From contig CM074696.1 of assembly GCA_037367355.1 (NCBI GenBank), positions 3,782,001-3,846,000 of the forward strand: a stretch of 64,000 bases of DNA, in the 5' to 3' direction. The position numbers and the translations under genes are program-made. Positions 34,301 through 45,322 of the stretch are shown here, piece after piece; the first letter of the stretch is position 1; each line of letters starts with the position of its first letter. Under the pieces are notes generated by a model, which saw nothing but the letters and a program-made list of their open reading frames with translations, did no database searches and was not told the DNA's origin. The stretch is from Neoscytalidium dimidiatum. Its lineage: Eukaryota > Ascomycota > Dothideomycetes > Botryosphaeriales > Botryosphaeriaceae.

Positions 34301-34635
34301 GCGCATCAGCACGCGGCGCGCTCCTGACATGCGGTCGCACCCACTCAACTTACCTTGCCCTTGAGTGTCGTCGCAGCGAACAGCTTGGCCTCGACGGTGG
34401 CATCGGCCGACTGTAGAATGGCAAACGTCGTGGTCCATGCTTCTTCCTGTAAGTTGCGGCGTCAGCGCGTCTTCGAGTCGTGGTTGCTTCATTGTCTACT
34501 GACCGACTTCTGGAACTGCTCCAGGTATTCATGTGCCTGGCCCTTCTGCGTGCGGTCGACGTTGCTCTGCATGGTAGCGAGGGCTGCAAGAACAGGCGCG
34601 AAGGCCTGCTGGGCCGCCGCACCGTTGGCAGCCAT
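31304..34635 (-). CDS. MTR10: Nuclear import receptor Mtr10/transportin-3 type (importin-beta family)
   Basis: Eight exons: 34635-34504, 34446-34354, 34296-34018, 33930-33840, 33779-32496, 32445-32020, 31971-31497 and 31439-31304, giving 971 residues in phase. The N-terminus has the importin-beta-type HEAT start (KGQAHEYLEQFQKSEEAW). The C-terminus ends NVAPREGLGRLEATRFRFTG, typical of Mtr10/TNPO3. The protein imports SR-type mRNA-binding proteins such as Npl3 and takes part in tRNA and mRNA trafficking. Intron 4 (33780-33839) needs a GC donor (G|GCAGGT); a GT donor 4 nt away breaks the frame. Introns 6 (48 bp) and 7 (57 bp) contain no stop, so an unspliced reading looks open, but splicing gives the family sequence (NNINQRIQSNEVRK). 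It is divergent from SmE, with 470 bp between start codons. Confidence 0.95.
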
Positions 34636-35105
34636 GGTCGCTGTCGCGGATAGACGGCGCGGAGGGGTTGGAGTGGTGGTGACGGTGGTCTGGACGAGCA
34701 GGTGGGGCGGACTGAGGGGTGCCGCTACGTAAGTCGCATAGGATCGCAGAACGCGGTGCAACCTGTAGTGGTCTTTCAGGGCACGCAGGCGGGTCGGAGG
34801 GACGAGAGGGCGGGTTGGGTATGTTTGTTAGGCGCAGGGAAGGTGCATAGCATTCAAAAAATCCAATGCCGTCAGGCTTGTCCCACCTCCCAGAGGTCAC
34901 CTTGGCGCGCGCTCCGCCGCCCGGTCTTGGCGCCCGCGCGAGCGAACACAACTTTGGCGACCAGCGATGCCGAGCTTCAACGACACCCGCGTTCCCAGCA
35001 ACCACCGCCTCTCCACGCTTTGTGCCCGCCGATCCTGCGCGCCCCGGTCGACTCGCTCTCTCGTGCCACACCTCTATCTTAGTCGTCAACTTTGCAATCG
35101 TCACA
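34636..35105. promoter_or_regulatory. Bidirectional promoter, Mtr10 / SmE
   Basis: 470 bp separate two divergent start codons of essential housekeeping genes. GC-rich, with no TATA box seen near either start, consistent with constitutive promoters. No gene is supported inside. Confidence 0.5.
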
Positions 35106-35515
35106 ATGGCCGGCCGCGGTGGTGGAAACCGTAACAAGGTCCTGCTGCCTCCGATCAACTTCATCTTCAAGCTCCTCCAGACCCGCGCAACTGTGCAAAT
35201 CTGGCTGTACGAGCAGGTGGGCCTGCGCATCGAGGGCAAGATCCGCGTCAGTACCTCCACATAACCACTAGCACGAGGACCGGCAGCATCCTGACCGCAC
35301 TACAGGGCTTCGACGAGTTCATGAACCTTGTTATCGATGACGCCGTTGAGGTCAAGCTGGCAACCAAAGACACGACGGAGGAGCGACGCAAACTTGGTAC
35401 GTCTCCGGCCTGATGTCACTGATGCATCCAAATCATGCCGGGCTTAACAACAATCGCAGGACAAATTCTCCTTAAAGGCGACAACGTCTCCCTGATCCAG
35501 AGCGTCGAGGCGTGA
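35106..35515 (+). CDS. SME1: Small nuclear ribonucleoprotein SmE
   Basis: Exons 35106-35246, 35306-35396 and 35460-35515 give 95 residues. The Sm1 motif (FIFKLLQTRATVQIWLYEQV...GFDEFMNLVIDDAVEV) and the Sm2 motif (LGQILLKGDNVSLIQ) are complete. SmE forms part of the heptameric Sm ring on U1, U2, U4 and U5 snRNAs in the spliceosome. The intron after codon 47 falls between two Sm1 beta strands. The gene is compact and divergent from Mtr10. Confidence 0.97.
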
Positions 35516-35659
35516 AGATGCAATCAAGGAAAAGTCACGTAGAATATCACAAAGTCATGACGGCATATTGAGGGTGGGCGGCAGGTGAGGCGTAATAGGA
35601 AAAGAACTGAGAGTTTGAGGAGCGACAGCTTCCATTTTCCGAGGATAACGGCATAAGTA

Positions 35660-36502
35660 TCAGGCCGGGCTGGTTTTGCGTCGAAGGATCTCTCCATCAC
35701 CGACCACGAGCGCGTCAAGCCTCCAATCGGTCGCGTCCATAGGTATGGACTGAGCTGGCGGAACTATCTGCTCCTTCAATGCAAGTCCAACTAATTGCTC
35801 CGAGTTAGCGTGCACGCTTTCGCTAGTGACATCACGGTTGCGATCATACCAAGGAACGGCATGCGAACGCCAGAGGCTCTCTCGCTGTGTTGCCGACATC
35901 TGTCCAGGAAGAAGTCGTAGAAGCCTTTGCCGTGCCCGAGCCTACCGAATTCCCCATCAAATGCCATGCCCGGTACCACGATCAGGTCTAATCCGGATTC
36001 CACGCCGTTAATAGGATCAGTGCTACCCTCCGAAAGTCCTAGACCGCCAAAGCTATTTGTGCGACTCGTAATTGACTCTACGCTGGGTGTTGGAATGCCC
36101 CATTTGTCTGGCTGGAAGCTCTCGAAATCATGAAATGAGTGAAGTTCGACCATGTCCATAATCGATTTGGGCTTTAGCTCTGGCTGGGCGGATCGCCGAT
36201 AAGTGTATGGAATGAAAACTTTCTTGCCCTGTGCGAGAGCATCGCGCACTATGTTCACCGTCGATATTTCTCCCACGGGCATAGATAAGTAGACACTGAT
36301 GCGCTTGGCTGCCTGGTACTCTGGCAGAGACAGTAGCGTTTTAACAGCATTAGAGGCTGGGCTTGGGCGTCAGCACTGGACTAACAGTTGTTTGCCGTGG
36401 ATATGCCTGACTTTGGTGCGTGATGGCATCCTGCGACAGAGAAGAGAGTGCCTGCTTTATGTTCTTGCGCAGCTCTTTCTTAGCCGCTTGCACAGACGCC
36501 AT
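35660..36502 (-). CDS. 5-formyltetrahydrofolate cyclo-ligase (5,10-methenyl-THF synthetase)
   Basis: Exons 36502-36412, 36356-35850 and 35790-35660 give 242 residues. The N-terminus (MASVQAAKKELRKNIKQALS) and YQAAKRISVYLSMPVGEIST match the family, and the ATP/substrate loop GRLGHGKGFYDFFL is intact. The C-terminus has DWRLDALVVGDGEI. The enzyme converts 5-formyl-THF to 5,10-methenyl-THF with ATP, returning folate to one-carbon metabolism. The first intron's exact acceptor is inferred (HQ|TSNAVKT); the second intron is needed because the unspliced frame leaves the conserved FLVGLALKEQ. The start at 36502 is the only ATG in frame. Divergent from the Rot1 gene. Confidence 0.93.
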
Positions 36503-36958
36503 GAGTTGCGATGAGCGCGATGGAGGTAGGTGGTCCCTGCGAGTACGAGAGCCGCCCGGAGATGGCGCTGATTGAAGAGTCTGCAGGTCGGCCAAACGAG
36601 GTCGGAGCCAATGACAGGCTCCTCGGGGGAGCGATCGCCGACTGGTCGCGATCGGGGACGATTCCGTCGGCTCCTGCGGTTCCTGCGTGTGGCTAAGAGA
36701 TCCGGGGCAAAAACCCTTGCCGTGCAGTGCTTGGGCGCGGCAGGGGGAGCGTTGGGGCCCGCACCGGCTCTAGCTCGCCTCTGCCTCCTGTCCTGGGCCC
36801 AAGACCACGCCTGGCGTCGTCAGCGCTGGGAAGATCGCACAAGCTTCATCCACACCAACTCTACTTTCCGCGACCAAGCCCATCCCGCCCGCCGCCACCC
36901 TTGGCCAACACGTCTGCCGAGTCATTCGTTACGCTCGCCCACCAACTCGACCAGAGCC
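36503..36958. promoter_or_regulatory. Bidirectional promoter, cyclo-ligase / Rot1
   Basis: 456 bp between divergent starts, GC-rich, with a pyrimidine-rich stretch next to the Rot1 start. Open frames here are not supported by any domain. Confidence 0.45.
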
Positions 36959-37871
36959 ATGCTGTTGTCCGCTGCCGTTGCGCTCGTCGGCGCCGGCGTT
37001 GTCACTGCGCAGGGCGTTGCCGATGCCAATCTGTACGGCACCTGGACGTCCAAGTCCAACAAGACACTGACTGGGCCGGTGTGTTTCCCTTTTGTGGAGG
37101 GATGTGGACCGAATCGAAGATCTTTAGATATTGACGCGCATCCTTACAGAGCTTCTACAACCCGACCAACGACTCCATGCTCGAGCCGGCGCTGCCTGGC
37201 ATCTCATACTCCTTCACCTCCGACGGCTTCTGGGAGGAGGCTTTATACCGCGCCATCGCGAACCGTGTGTTTCCCCCAAGATGGCCTTCACAACAGGAGA
37301 AGCAGACTGACGTTAATCGCAGCCGCGAATCCGAGATGCCCGAAAGGCATCATGCAGTGGCAGCACGGCACGTTCGAGAAGACATCCGACGGCAAGTTGC
37401 ACCTCACCCCCTTCGGCGACGGCAGGCAACTCCTTTCCGACCCTTGCAACTACGATGCCGGCGTCTACACAAAATACACACAGAATGAAACTTTCAAGGT
37501 ACGGCCACGGCCGGGCTCTTCGCGCGCTTGAGCAGAGATTGACTTCAGCCACACAGCAATACCTGGTTTCGACTGACTCCTACCACGACGTCAAGCGGCT
37601 GAACCTCTACCAGTGGGACGGCACGCCTGTCATCCCCCTCTATCTGTACAACAGCGATCCAGAGATGCTACCAACCTCAAGTCTCACAGCCGGCGCCAAG
37701 TCCACAGCAACTTCGACATCAAGCAGCAAGATCAAGCGTGCGGATGAGGTCTTCACGCCGGTGAAGCGCAGGATCTTGGGTCAGAAGCCGGAGCACATTG
37801 ATGCGGATCGCTGGTGGTGGTTCGGGCTGGGCATGACGGCAGTCGGATCGATTCTCTACTTCTACTTTTGA
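36959..37871 (+). CDS. ROT1: ER chaperone-like protein Rot1
   Basis: Exons 36959-37078, 37150-37264, 37323-37498 and 37557-37871 give 241 residues. The signal peptide is at residues 1-20 (MLLSAAVALVGAGVVTAQG). The conserved start LYGTWTSKSNKTLTGPSFYN, PGISYSFTSDGFWEEALYR, and CPKGIMQWQHGTFE are all present. One transmembrane helix ends the protein (WWWFGLGMTAVGSILYFYF). Rot1 is an ER membrane protein needed for cell-wall beta-1,6-glucan, protein folding and N-/O-glycosylation in yeast. A basic stretch (KRADEVFTPVKRR) lies in the luminal tail before the helix. All junctions restore the family sequence. Confidence 0.95.
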
Positions 37872-38197
37872 GACCACGACACTACGCATAACGAGAGATT
37901 TCAGCTGGCGTACATGAGAAGAGAAATATGGGTACTGGCAGGGTTTTTCACGGGTCACCAGGCGTTCACAAGCGTTCAAAAGCGTCAGCATAGAAGCGCG
38001 CATGTTTCATGATGTATTTTCGGGGGGAGTGCATTGGTTCTTTATCCTCTTGTCCGATTCTGCAGTGGAAGACTTAATGTAAGATATCCCTGATGTTCGC
38101 ACCCGCCCGTTTGCACCTGTAGACTGCACCGGGCTATTTTTAGCCGGAATTTCCCTTTCGGCACATGACGTCATAGCTTTCTTTCCCCAAACAGTAA
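37872..38197. other. Convergent intergenic, 3' UTRs
   Basis: 326 bp between the Rot1 stop and the end of the GFA-family gene. No gene is seen. Confidence 0.5.
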
Positions 38198-38848
38198 TCA
38201 GTAGCTCTTTCCGTCCACCTCCTTAAACTTCAGAGCATTGATGTCGACATCCTTCAGTGTGCGAAGCTGCGAATCTCTTGATTAGCATTGCATTTCTGAC
38301 TGCGACCGCCCTGCCGGTCAATGAAACGACCCCTTGGTCTGCAATACGAGGACAAGCCCACCCAGATGCAACATCAAGACAATCTTGCACAGCGCCCAGT
38401 ATATTGTCGAAGAAACCGTACGTTGAAGATGGGTTGCCGATGAAGGAAGAGGGAACTTACATTCACGGCCTTCATTCCCTCGAAAAAGAATCCTGTCTTG
38501 GTCGCGCGAACGAACAAGCTCGTACCGCACGTCGGGCAGAAATAGTGCTCAACCCTCTTCTCTCCAAAGCTGTAGGTCTGCATCAAGCAACCCAGCGTCA
38601 ACAAACGGTGTTCCCTATGAAAGACGGAGGGGAAGTGGCACCTTGATGCGGTCTTCGTCCGTTTCGAGTGTCACGGCCGCAGCCGGCACGTGCACCATCA
38701 GGTACCCGTTGATGTAGCAGATGGAGCAATTGCAGTGCACGAGCGGGCGCTCCGCGGACAGCGGGGGCGAGACTACTACGGAGAACCTGTTGGCGCCGCA
38801 ATGGCAGGAGCCGGCATACGTCTGGGACTCGGAGATGTTGTCTGCCAT
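38198..38848 (-). CDS. CENP-V/GFA domain protein (glutathione-dependent formaldehyde-activating enzyme-like)
   Basis: Exons 38848-38642, 38577-38461 and 38266-38198 give 130 residues. Zinc ligands are visible as GSCHCG (CxC), HCNCSIC and YFCPTCGT. The last exon (LRTLKDVDINALKFKEVDGKSY) is recovered only by a 194-bp intron with a good TGCTAAT branch point; a reading without it stops early. Members resemble bacterial Gfa, but in fungi the substrate is mostly unknown, so formaldehyde activation should not be assumed. The length is normal for the family. Confidence 0.9.
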
Positions 38849-39676
38849 GGGCCGGAAATTCGAGCAGTGGAATGGAAGGGGAGGGACGGGGTTTGAAGGA
38901 ATGGAAGGGTTGCGGGGGACTCAGCAAGTGCCAAGAGACAACTGTCTATCCACTGTACATGTCTCATCAAGAGGTTCAACAACTCTGGGGGCGGTTTCGG
39001 GTTGGGGAGAATCCTACCGGCCTATGATTCCAGTTACGGCTGCTCCTCGTCCAGCCAGCTGTGCACGGGCGCGCGACGGGTGTCTGGTGGGTCAGCATAC
39101 ATAGTGATGCGCTCGATGACGACAACAATTGGCTGAAATGCTCTCGCAGATGCTCTGCACAACATCACAGCAGCTCAACAACATGGCGCTTGGATCCAGT
39201 GGTGATCCCCGCAACTCTCGGTGGTGATTTTGGTGAGATGGGTTGTATAAGCTGAAGGACTCGTCCCACGCTTAGGCATGGGATGCCTCATCTTCCAAAG
39301 GATCGAACCTACTCTGTAAGCTTACGATGTTTCTTTGCGTGGCTCCACAGAAGTGCCCAGGTAAGGAATTTTGGGAAATTTTACCTGTATATTTTCTCTC
39401 CAATAAATTATGAATACGGCTACGTTAGTGTTGCGGCGTAGGCTGAATCGGACTCCAAAGAGTGCATATGATGGTATGCTGGATTTGAGGAATGATTCTA
39501 GCTCTAAAATCACATTACTGGAGGCGATGAGTACCGATGGCAGGCTTTACCACGTCAGATGACAGCCTATGATACCAAGTACTCTGCCACGAACATGTTC
39601 ATAACCTTCCAATGGTATAGATATTGACCTTATATGATGTAGATCTAAGACACTTGAGAGGGCGTATAGAAATCCG
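38849..39676. other. Intergenic region
   Basis: About 830 bp with only short frames and AT-rich towards 39400-39660, the 3' UTR side of the F-box gene. Nothing recognised. Confidence 0.5.
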
Positions 39677-39822
39677 TCACCAATTTCCTGAATCCATTTC
39701 ATCATCATATATTTCATCCTCTTCCTCAACCCCATCCTCAACCCCATCCTCTTCATCCTCATCGGCTTCCTCATCCGCTTCCTCATCCTCTTCCTCATCC
39801 TCTTCCTCATCTTCGAATTCTT

Positions 39823-39853
<31 letters not shown>

Positions 39854-42800
39854 GTCGTCGTCGTCGTCGTCGTCATCGTCATCGTCGGAGTCTTCCATAT
39901 CCTCCCACCCGTACATGTCTTCATCTTCGATATCGGAAAACGAAACGACGGAATCATCCTCCAGCTTGTCCGCAGATATGGTCTCCAGGTCTCTGAAGAA
40001 GATGCCCGCATCCCAGAACTCGTTGACGGTGAAGCTGACATTCGCGCTGCTGAAGTAAGACCCCGCTTCGAGAAGAACCTCGTCCAAGCTCTGCACGGCC
40101 GCCTCCTTCACGCGCTTGAACGCCACGGAGCGAAGGCTGGGAAGCTTTCCGCCCTTGTGGACCAGCACGAAGGCCTTCAGCCAGTCGTCAACGCCATCCA
40201 TATCGGTCTCCTGCCCATTGACGACCAAACTCTCCAGGGACGGGGGGAAGATGTCCGCTTCCGCCATGGGGTCGGCGTCGAACGCGCGGGGACCCCTCTC
40301 GAAGGGGATCAGAAACCTGCCCGAAGTCTCCACGTGCTTCAGGCGCACGAAGTCGTGCAGCGAGCCCAATGAGCGAAGGTCCATGAAACTATGCTCGATC
40401 CGTCTCGGCTCGTCCCTGTAATTGTCGCGAGGGATGATCGTCAGACTTTCCAGAGTCTCCTTGTGGAAACGGAGCATGTCGATGATGCCCGACGCCCTCG
40501 TATCCCTGAGCGCTATATCTGCTGCCAGGAATTCGAATTTGAAAGATCTGAGTTCTTTGCACGCTTCGATCAGGCGCTGCAGGATGAGCGGACCGGTCTG
40601 GTAGACGTCCAGGTGCAGACTGTCCAGGGTGGAGCTCCTCTGCTGTATAGGAGCGTCTTCCAGGAAATCGAGGGGCCTTTCACTCCAGAAACCGTGTATC
40701 CTGAGTTCCCTCAGCGTCGGGATGGAAGGCGCCGTGATTATGGACCAGAGACATGATGTCACGTCTTGGGCGCGGGGCTCGCACTCCTCGCTGAACTGGA
40801 GGGCGAAGTGGCGCAATTTTTTCCACGGGCTTTGAACGAGAGTGTATCGCGCTCCAGGCGTAATGAAATCACCTAGGTAGGCCAACGTCCAGTAGTAGTC
40901 GTTGTTGATGTCACCACCAAAAACTGAAAGAGACAGAGCCTCCAAGTTAGGTACTTGTGCAAGAAGAACGGGAATGTCGGCATCCGTTATTCGATCTTTT
41001 TCGGTTATGCGTCTCCGGCGTGCAAGAGCGTGTAGCCATTTGTCTTTGGGCTGCATATCAACCACAGACCTGGCCTTCACCATGAGCTCGCCATAATCCT
41101 CCTCCATAGGGCCATGCTGTGGCGGGGTTAATCTCCGAAGGATATGTTCGAGAGATGCGTGTGCTGGCGTGAGAGATATCTCCTTGATGCATTCTGCCAA
41201 CCTGTGATTTGCTGATATTGTATTGATAAACCTCAAACGCCTCTCTGAATCGCCATTGTGCCAGAATACCTTGTATAGCACGGGCTGGGCAATGTTGCAA
41301 AACCGCCTAGACACGAGACAGCATCGCGCCAAGGTCGCGATTCGATACGGAACAGCGAGTGAGATAGTCCCACTTTCTTCTGTTTCCGGATCCGTCGTAA
41401 GAAAGCCGGTTGGGTCTAAGTATCTCATGATCTCCAGAAGGAGCTCATCAGGCAAATCAAGCAAATTTATTGAACCTTCTACTGGTCGCGAAGTGGGTGC
41501 CAGCACGTTTTCCATCCAGATGTCTTCGATCATGCCTCCATAATCGGGCGAGTCCTCTCTTTCCTCATCCGGACTTGGTGTGGCATCTTCTGCAAACCCG
41601 ACGAACTTGACGTCGACCTTCGCTTCGGCCATGCGAGTTACAGTGGCATCGAACAGGGCCCGGGAGGCATATCTTGCTCGCAGCTGTATGACACGGAGAT
41701 GCGGCAGGGAACCACAGCTGCAAACGCTAGCCAGCTGGTCAAGGAATGGAAGGAGATAAGTCACGTCGCACGCTTTCGTTTCTTCTCCTGAGGGGTTGAC
41801 CATGAGGCCTTCGCAATCAATCTCCAGCTCCTCTAGTGTCTCTGGGAAACATTGCACTTCCTGGGTGTAGTCGAGATCAATCCCAAGAAAAGGATTGTTG
41901 CGGTTGACATTCCAAGGCAAACGAGGTATGCCTGTAAGGAAGAACCCGGCAACGGTGAGCCTCCTCAAATTCTTGAAGCTCTTGAGGGATCCGATTGGCG
42001 CCCATCCCGAGTATCTTCTGATGTGATCTTCCCATATCTCCGATTGCTCAACGACAGTTAACTCCAAAGCCTCAAGGTTATTCGGAGCGGCGTTGATTCC
42101 CTTCAAAACTTGCTGAACATCCCATCCAATCATACCAGTAACGTCCCAGCTGAAGGTGAAACGCCTTATATCTGCACAGGCGCGGAAGATACTAGAGATG
42201 AAAGCCTTGGGTAGGTCGGCACCGAGGAAGCGGAGCGTCTGAAGTGTAGGAGATCCTTCCCATGACTGTAAAGACCCCATGGTGCAGAGTGGGTATCGGC
42301 AATCAATCTCTTTGATACAGGGCAGGCGGATGAGTTGCCGAACAAACACCGGATGAAGATTGAAACGTTGGCGAAATTTGTCCGCTCGGAAAGTCTGAAG
42401 GGAGTGAAAGGGGCCTTGGGCGCTGTGTTCATGATAGCTATTGACGGACTGCCTGAGTAATCGCAAGGTCCAAGGCATGTGGACGTCCCAGCGTGCGCTG
42501 ATGCAGAATCGGAGTGTGGAGATAGCAGGAAGGAGAGAGAAAAGGAAGGCCATTTCCGCATCATCGATCCCGCTGTACAAAGCTTTTAGGAAGGATTTCT
42601 TTCGTCCAATTTTAATCTGTGAAGCGAGATCTTTGTAAAGTTGTAACGTCTCCACACCGGGTCGGACCCTGTATGGTCGATGGAATGGATTGTCCTCTTC
42701 ATATACCACGTACTTGACACGTGCGGCGAGATCCGGTCTCTTGGCCACCGTCCGGGTGAACTGCCTTCTCACACTCTGGATATTCAGCTCTCGAGGATAT

Positions 42801-43339
42801 TCATGAAGGAGCGGCTGAGCAATTCGAGCAAAACGTTTAGATACCAGACAGAGATCTAGCAAAAGCTGGACGCCCACATCACGCTCAAGCGTCGTGCCTA
42901 GGCGGCTTTTGTCCATCGTATTTTCTTTGTCAAAGTTCAAGGAGCATTCTTCTAACGCCAAGAGGCTGAAATAACTCAATATATCGCACAGCAACTCATC
43001 CGTTAAATCGTTGATGCTCCTAGAAGATGGCGAGAGCCGCTGCAAATTCGAGGCCGCATAAGTTTCGTATGTTTGGCGTTGTGTGGCATCATCATCATCA
43101 TCGTTTTCTTTTTTTTCTGGGTCTCCGCGGCGCCTTGCTTCAGCTCGGAGTTGTTTGGCCGATGGAACATTTCTGCCGACGCGATCGATGCGCATCGGCA
43201 TTCTGACATTGAGGGAATAGAGGCGCTTCGAAGGGTTCAGATAGTTTGATTGCAAGGCGCTAGGGATGATGATTGGGGATGGTTGAGGATGGTCGAAGAT
43301 GATGCAAGTTCTGGAGAGTAGGCTGATAGACGCGGTCAT
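39677..43339 (-). CDS. Large protein with two F-box/LRR-like modules and acidic tail
   Basis: Intron-free frame of 1220 residues with an ATG at 43339. The first F-box is at about residues 107-180 (DLTDELLCDILSYFSLLAL ... LCLVSKRFARIAQPLLHEY). A second, independent F-box starts at about 625 (LLDLPDELLLEIMRYLDP ... CCLVSRRFCNIAQPVLY). Each is followed by 350-450 residues of irregular leucine-rich, solenoid-like sequence. Residues 1145-1220 are a run of Asp and Glu encoded by a GAT/GAG microsatellite. F-box proteins recruit substrates to SCF ubiquitin ligases through Skp1; two F-boxes in one chain suggest internal duplication or fusion of neighbouring paralogues. An alternative start at the Met near residue 47 is possible. 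The neighbouring gene is a single-module paralogue. Confidence 0.9.
39826..39890. repeat. TCA/TCG trinucleotide microsatellite in coding sequence
   Basis: About 22 TCA/TCG-type triplets, which on the coding (minus) strand are GAT/GAC codons giving poly-Asp in the F-box protein tail. Length variation here would change only the acidic tail. Confidence 0.9.
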
Positions 43340-43837
43340 GGACGGGAGACGCGTCGCTTGACAAGGGTAGGTACGGTTTAGCGCCTCACGTGCGCAAGCA
43401 AAGCCAACCTGCCAAAGTAGATGGCAGAAGGGATTACTTATTAAATCGTGGCTTTGCTTGTATGGGAGCTGAAGCAGTCGTCTGGACGACTACCTCAACT
43501 GCCAATAAATACTGTTCCTACATGCTAAAGCGTAAACAAATTCGGTCACTTCTTGACCACTATGACATACTTTGTTTTTTGAAATCACGAGTATGCACAA
43601 CACGGCGCGTTTGTAAGTTGGGGGATTCTCGTGCGCACGTGCCACCGTTTGGTTGAAAATGGATTGCAAAACAAGTTGGCGCCGTCATTTCACCATGTCT
43701 CGATCCGGGTCTTTTCGTCATGTTCTCACAAGAGCAGTCATCGAGAAAATATGACTATTCAGTAACTCTCCCTTAATCAGTCCGGCTTGCTGACCTGTCT
43801 TCTGCGCCGTTGGGCATCAGTATTGCTTACCGATCAT
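43340..43837. other. Intergenic between F-box genes
   Basis: Holds the 47-bp palindromic element (43461-43507), the promoter of the large F-box gene, and the 3' UTR of the next F-box gene. No further gene. Confidence 0.5.
43461..43507. mobile_element. MITE-like element, copy 3 (arms only, 47 bp)
   Basis: Consists of two arms directly joined. The left arm begins TATGGGAGCTGAAGCAGTCG; the right arm ends CTACCTCAACTGCCAATA; only about 2-3 nt lie between them. It corresponds to the terminal repeats of the other copies with the interior removed. Confidence 0.55.
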
Positions 43838-45322
43838 CTACAAACCAGGCCTTTCGCCCAAAAATGGACAACCATACCCCCCATGGTCGAATCTTCCAAG
43901 AGAAACGACTCGGAACGGAATATCTGATTGATAGCTCAGCTCGGTAATGCGTTGAAGAATTTCATCATGGGCCGTATTATTTTTGACTTTTGCAGTTTCT
44001 CCGTGAGGCAAGAGCTCCAAGCAACGAAAGGAGGGCATTTTAGCAACACGCCCGAAGAGGTGTCCGAAGAACTGTACTGTGTGATCGCTAAGGTATTCGG
44101 GAGCTAGGTTTTTGCTGTACCCAATCCTCAAAAGCTCCAATGATTCTGGTAGAGTGTCGACTAACGCTGCATAGCCCTTTTCCGGCTCGATAGTCGGAGG
44201 CGCGAAGAGAGCATCCAGGTACGGCATACCCGTCAGAAGAAAGTGGCTGATCTCGAGATGCTTGAGGCGAGTGAAATCCTTGAAAGACCCGAGGGGTTCC
44301 AGAAGAGTGTTTCTACGTATCGCAAGAAAATAGTACTCCAGCGGATCTGCGAGCAAGAGTATGCTCAGACGCTCTAACGTGTCTCGCCGGTTGCTCAGTG
44401 CTCTGTGAAATGCCTCTGGATCGTTGACAAATGAGGAGATTAGATATGTCTTCCAGTCGATACAGAACTCGCGCAATCCCGTGAAACTGGTTAACGCGCG
44501 CTCGATGAAGTCGTTATCCAGGCCAGATGCCCAGAATGTAAGGTGTTCAATATTGCCGTTTGTCGGCAGAGAAAGTGTGCGGCCCCCGTCTCTCTCTTGA
44601 GTCCAAGCACCCGAGACATCAATGGTCCTAAGGGATGGCAGCGCCACCCAGTCCTGGAGGAAGAGAGGATTGAATCCGGATTTGTTCTCATCTCCGTATC
44701 TTATCTTCAGATGGCGCAGCGAATCAAAGGGACCAGTTCCGTTGCCGGTTGTTCTCCCCAACAGACGCAGCAACCATTGCCACGTGTGGAACCAGGTCTC
44801 ATCGGTCTCGAGTTCAAGCATTTCGAGATTTGGAAGCTGACTAAATAGCAGGGCCACATCGGCATCGTTGAATCCTTCCTTGAGAGAGGATTGGAACGCA
44901 GTGTTCTGAGCCTCGCCTCCGAAATCCACGAGCTTCGCGGCTTCCAGAATGTCCGAATATTCCGAAGGGATCCCTCGGCGGTCCTCGATCCAGTCAAACC
45001 AGGAGAAGCGGACCTCCTTGACCAAGGCTGCCAAGTCAGGCCTCCGAAGGATGGTACGTAGGAAGTTTCTGCGATTACGGACATGTCCACAGCTGGCAAG
45101 GACGCTGTATAACTCAGGGTTTGCGATGCGGTAAAATCTCCGAGAGAGGAGAGCCAGGCTACGCAAATCTTTGACGCGAGACTCGATTTCTGCGGAACCC
45201 TTCCAGGACTTGAGGTCCAGATCATACCGATTACGAATAGAGATGTAGCCCAAAATGTGGAGAATGAGCTCATCCGGGCAGTCTGACATCGTCTTCCAGC
45301 CGTGGCCCGTGGTGGAGGCCAT
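43838..45322 (-). CDS. F-box protein, paralogue of the neighbouring double F-box gene
   Basis: Intron-free, 494 residues, ATG at 45322. The F-box lies at residues 12-75 (DCPDELILHILGYISIRNR ... LALLSRRFYRIANPELYSV). It is followed by NFLRTILRRPDLAALVKEVRF, which matches QFTRTVAKRPDLAARVKYVVY in the large neighbour, so the two are related. The rest is leucine-rich and solenoid-like, including 'LEMLELETDETWFHTWQWLL'. The likely role is as an SCF substrate receptor; the substrate is unknown. Inverted-repeat elements flank it on both sides. Confidence 0.9.
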   Translation of the reverse strand: MASTTGHGWKTMSDCPDELILHILGYISIRNRYDLDLKSWKGSAEIESRVKDLRSLALLSRRFYRIANPELYSVLASCGHVRNRRNFLRTILRRPDLAALVKEVRFSWFDWIEDRRGIPSEYSDILEAAKLVDFGGEAQNTAFQSSLKEGFNDADVALLFSQLPNLEMLELETDETWFHTWQWLLRLLGRTTGNGTGPFDSLRHLKIRYGDENKSGFNPLFLQDWVALPSLRTIDVSGAWTQERDGGRTLSLPTNGNIEHLTFWASGLDNDFIERALTSFTGLREFCIDWKTYLISSFVNDPEAFHRALSNRRDTLERLSILLLADPLEYYFLAIRRNTLLEPLGSFKDFTRLKHLEISHFLLTGMPYLDALFAPPTIEPEKGYAALVDTLPESLELLRIGYSKNLAPEYLSDHTVQFFGHLFGRVAKMPSFRCLELLPHGETAKVKNNTAHDEILQRITELSYQSDIPFRVVSLGRFDHGGYGCPFLGERPGL

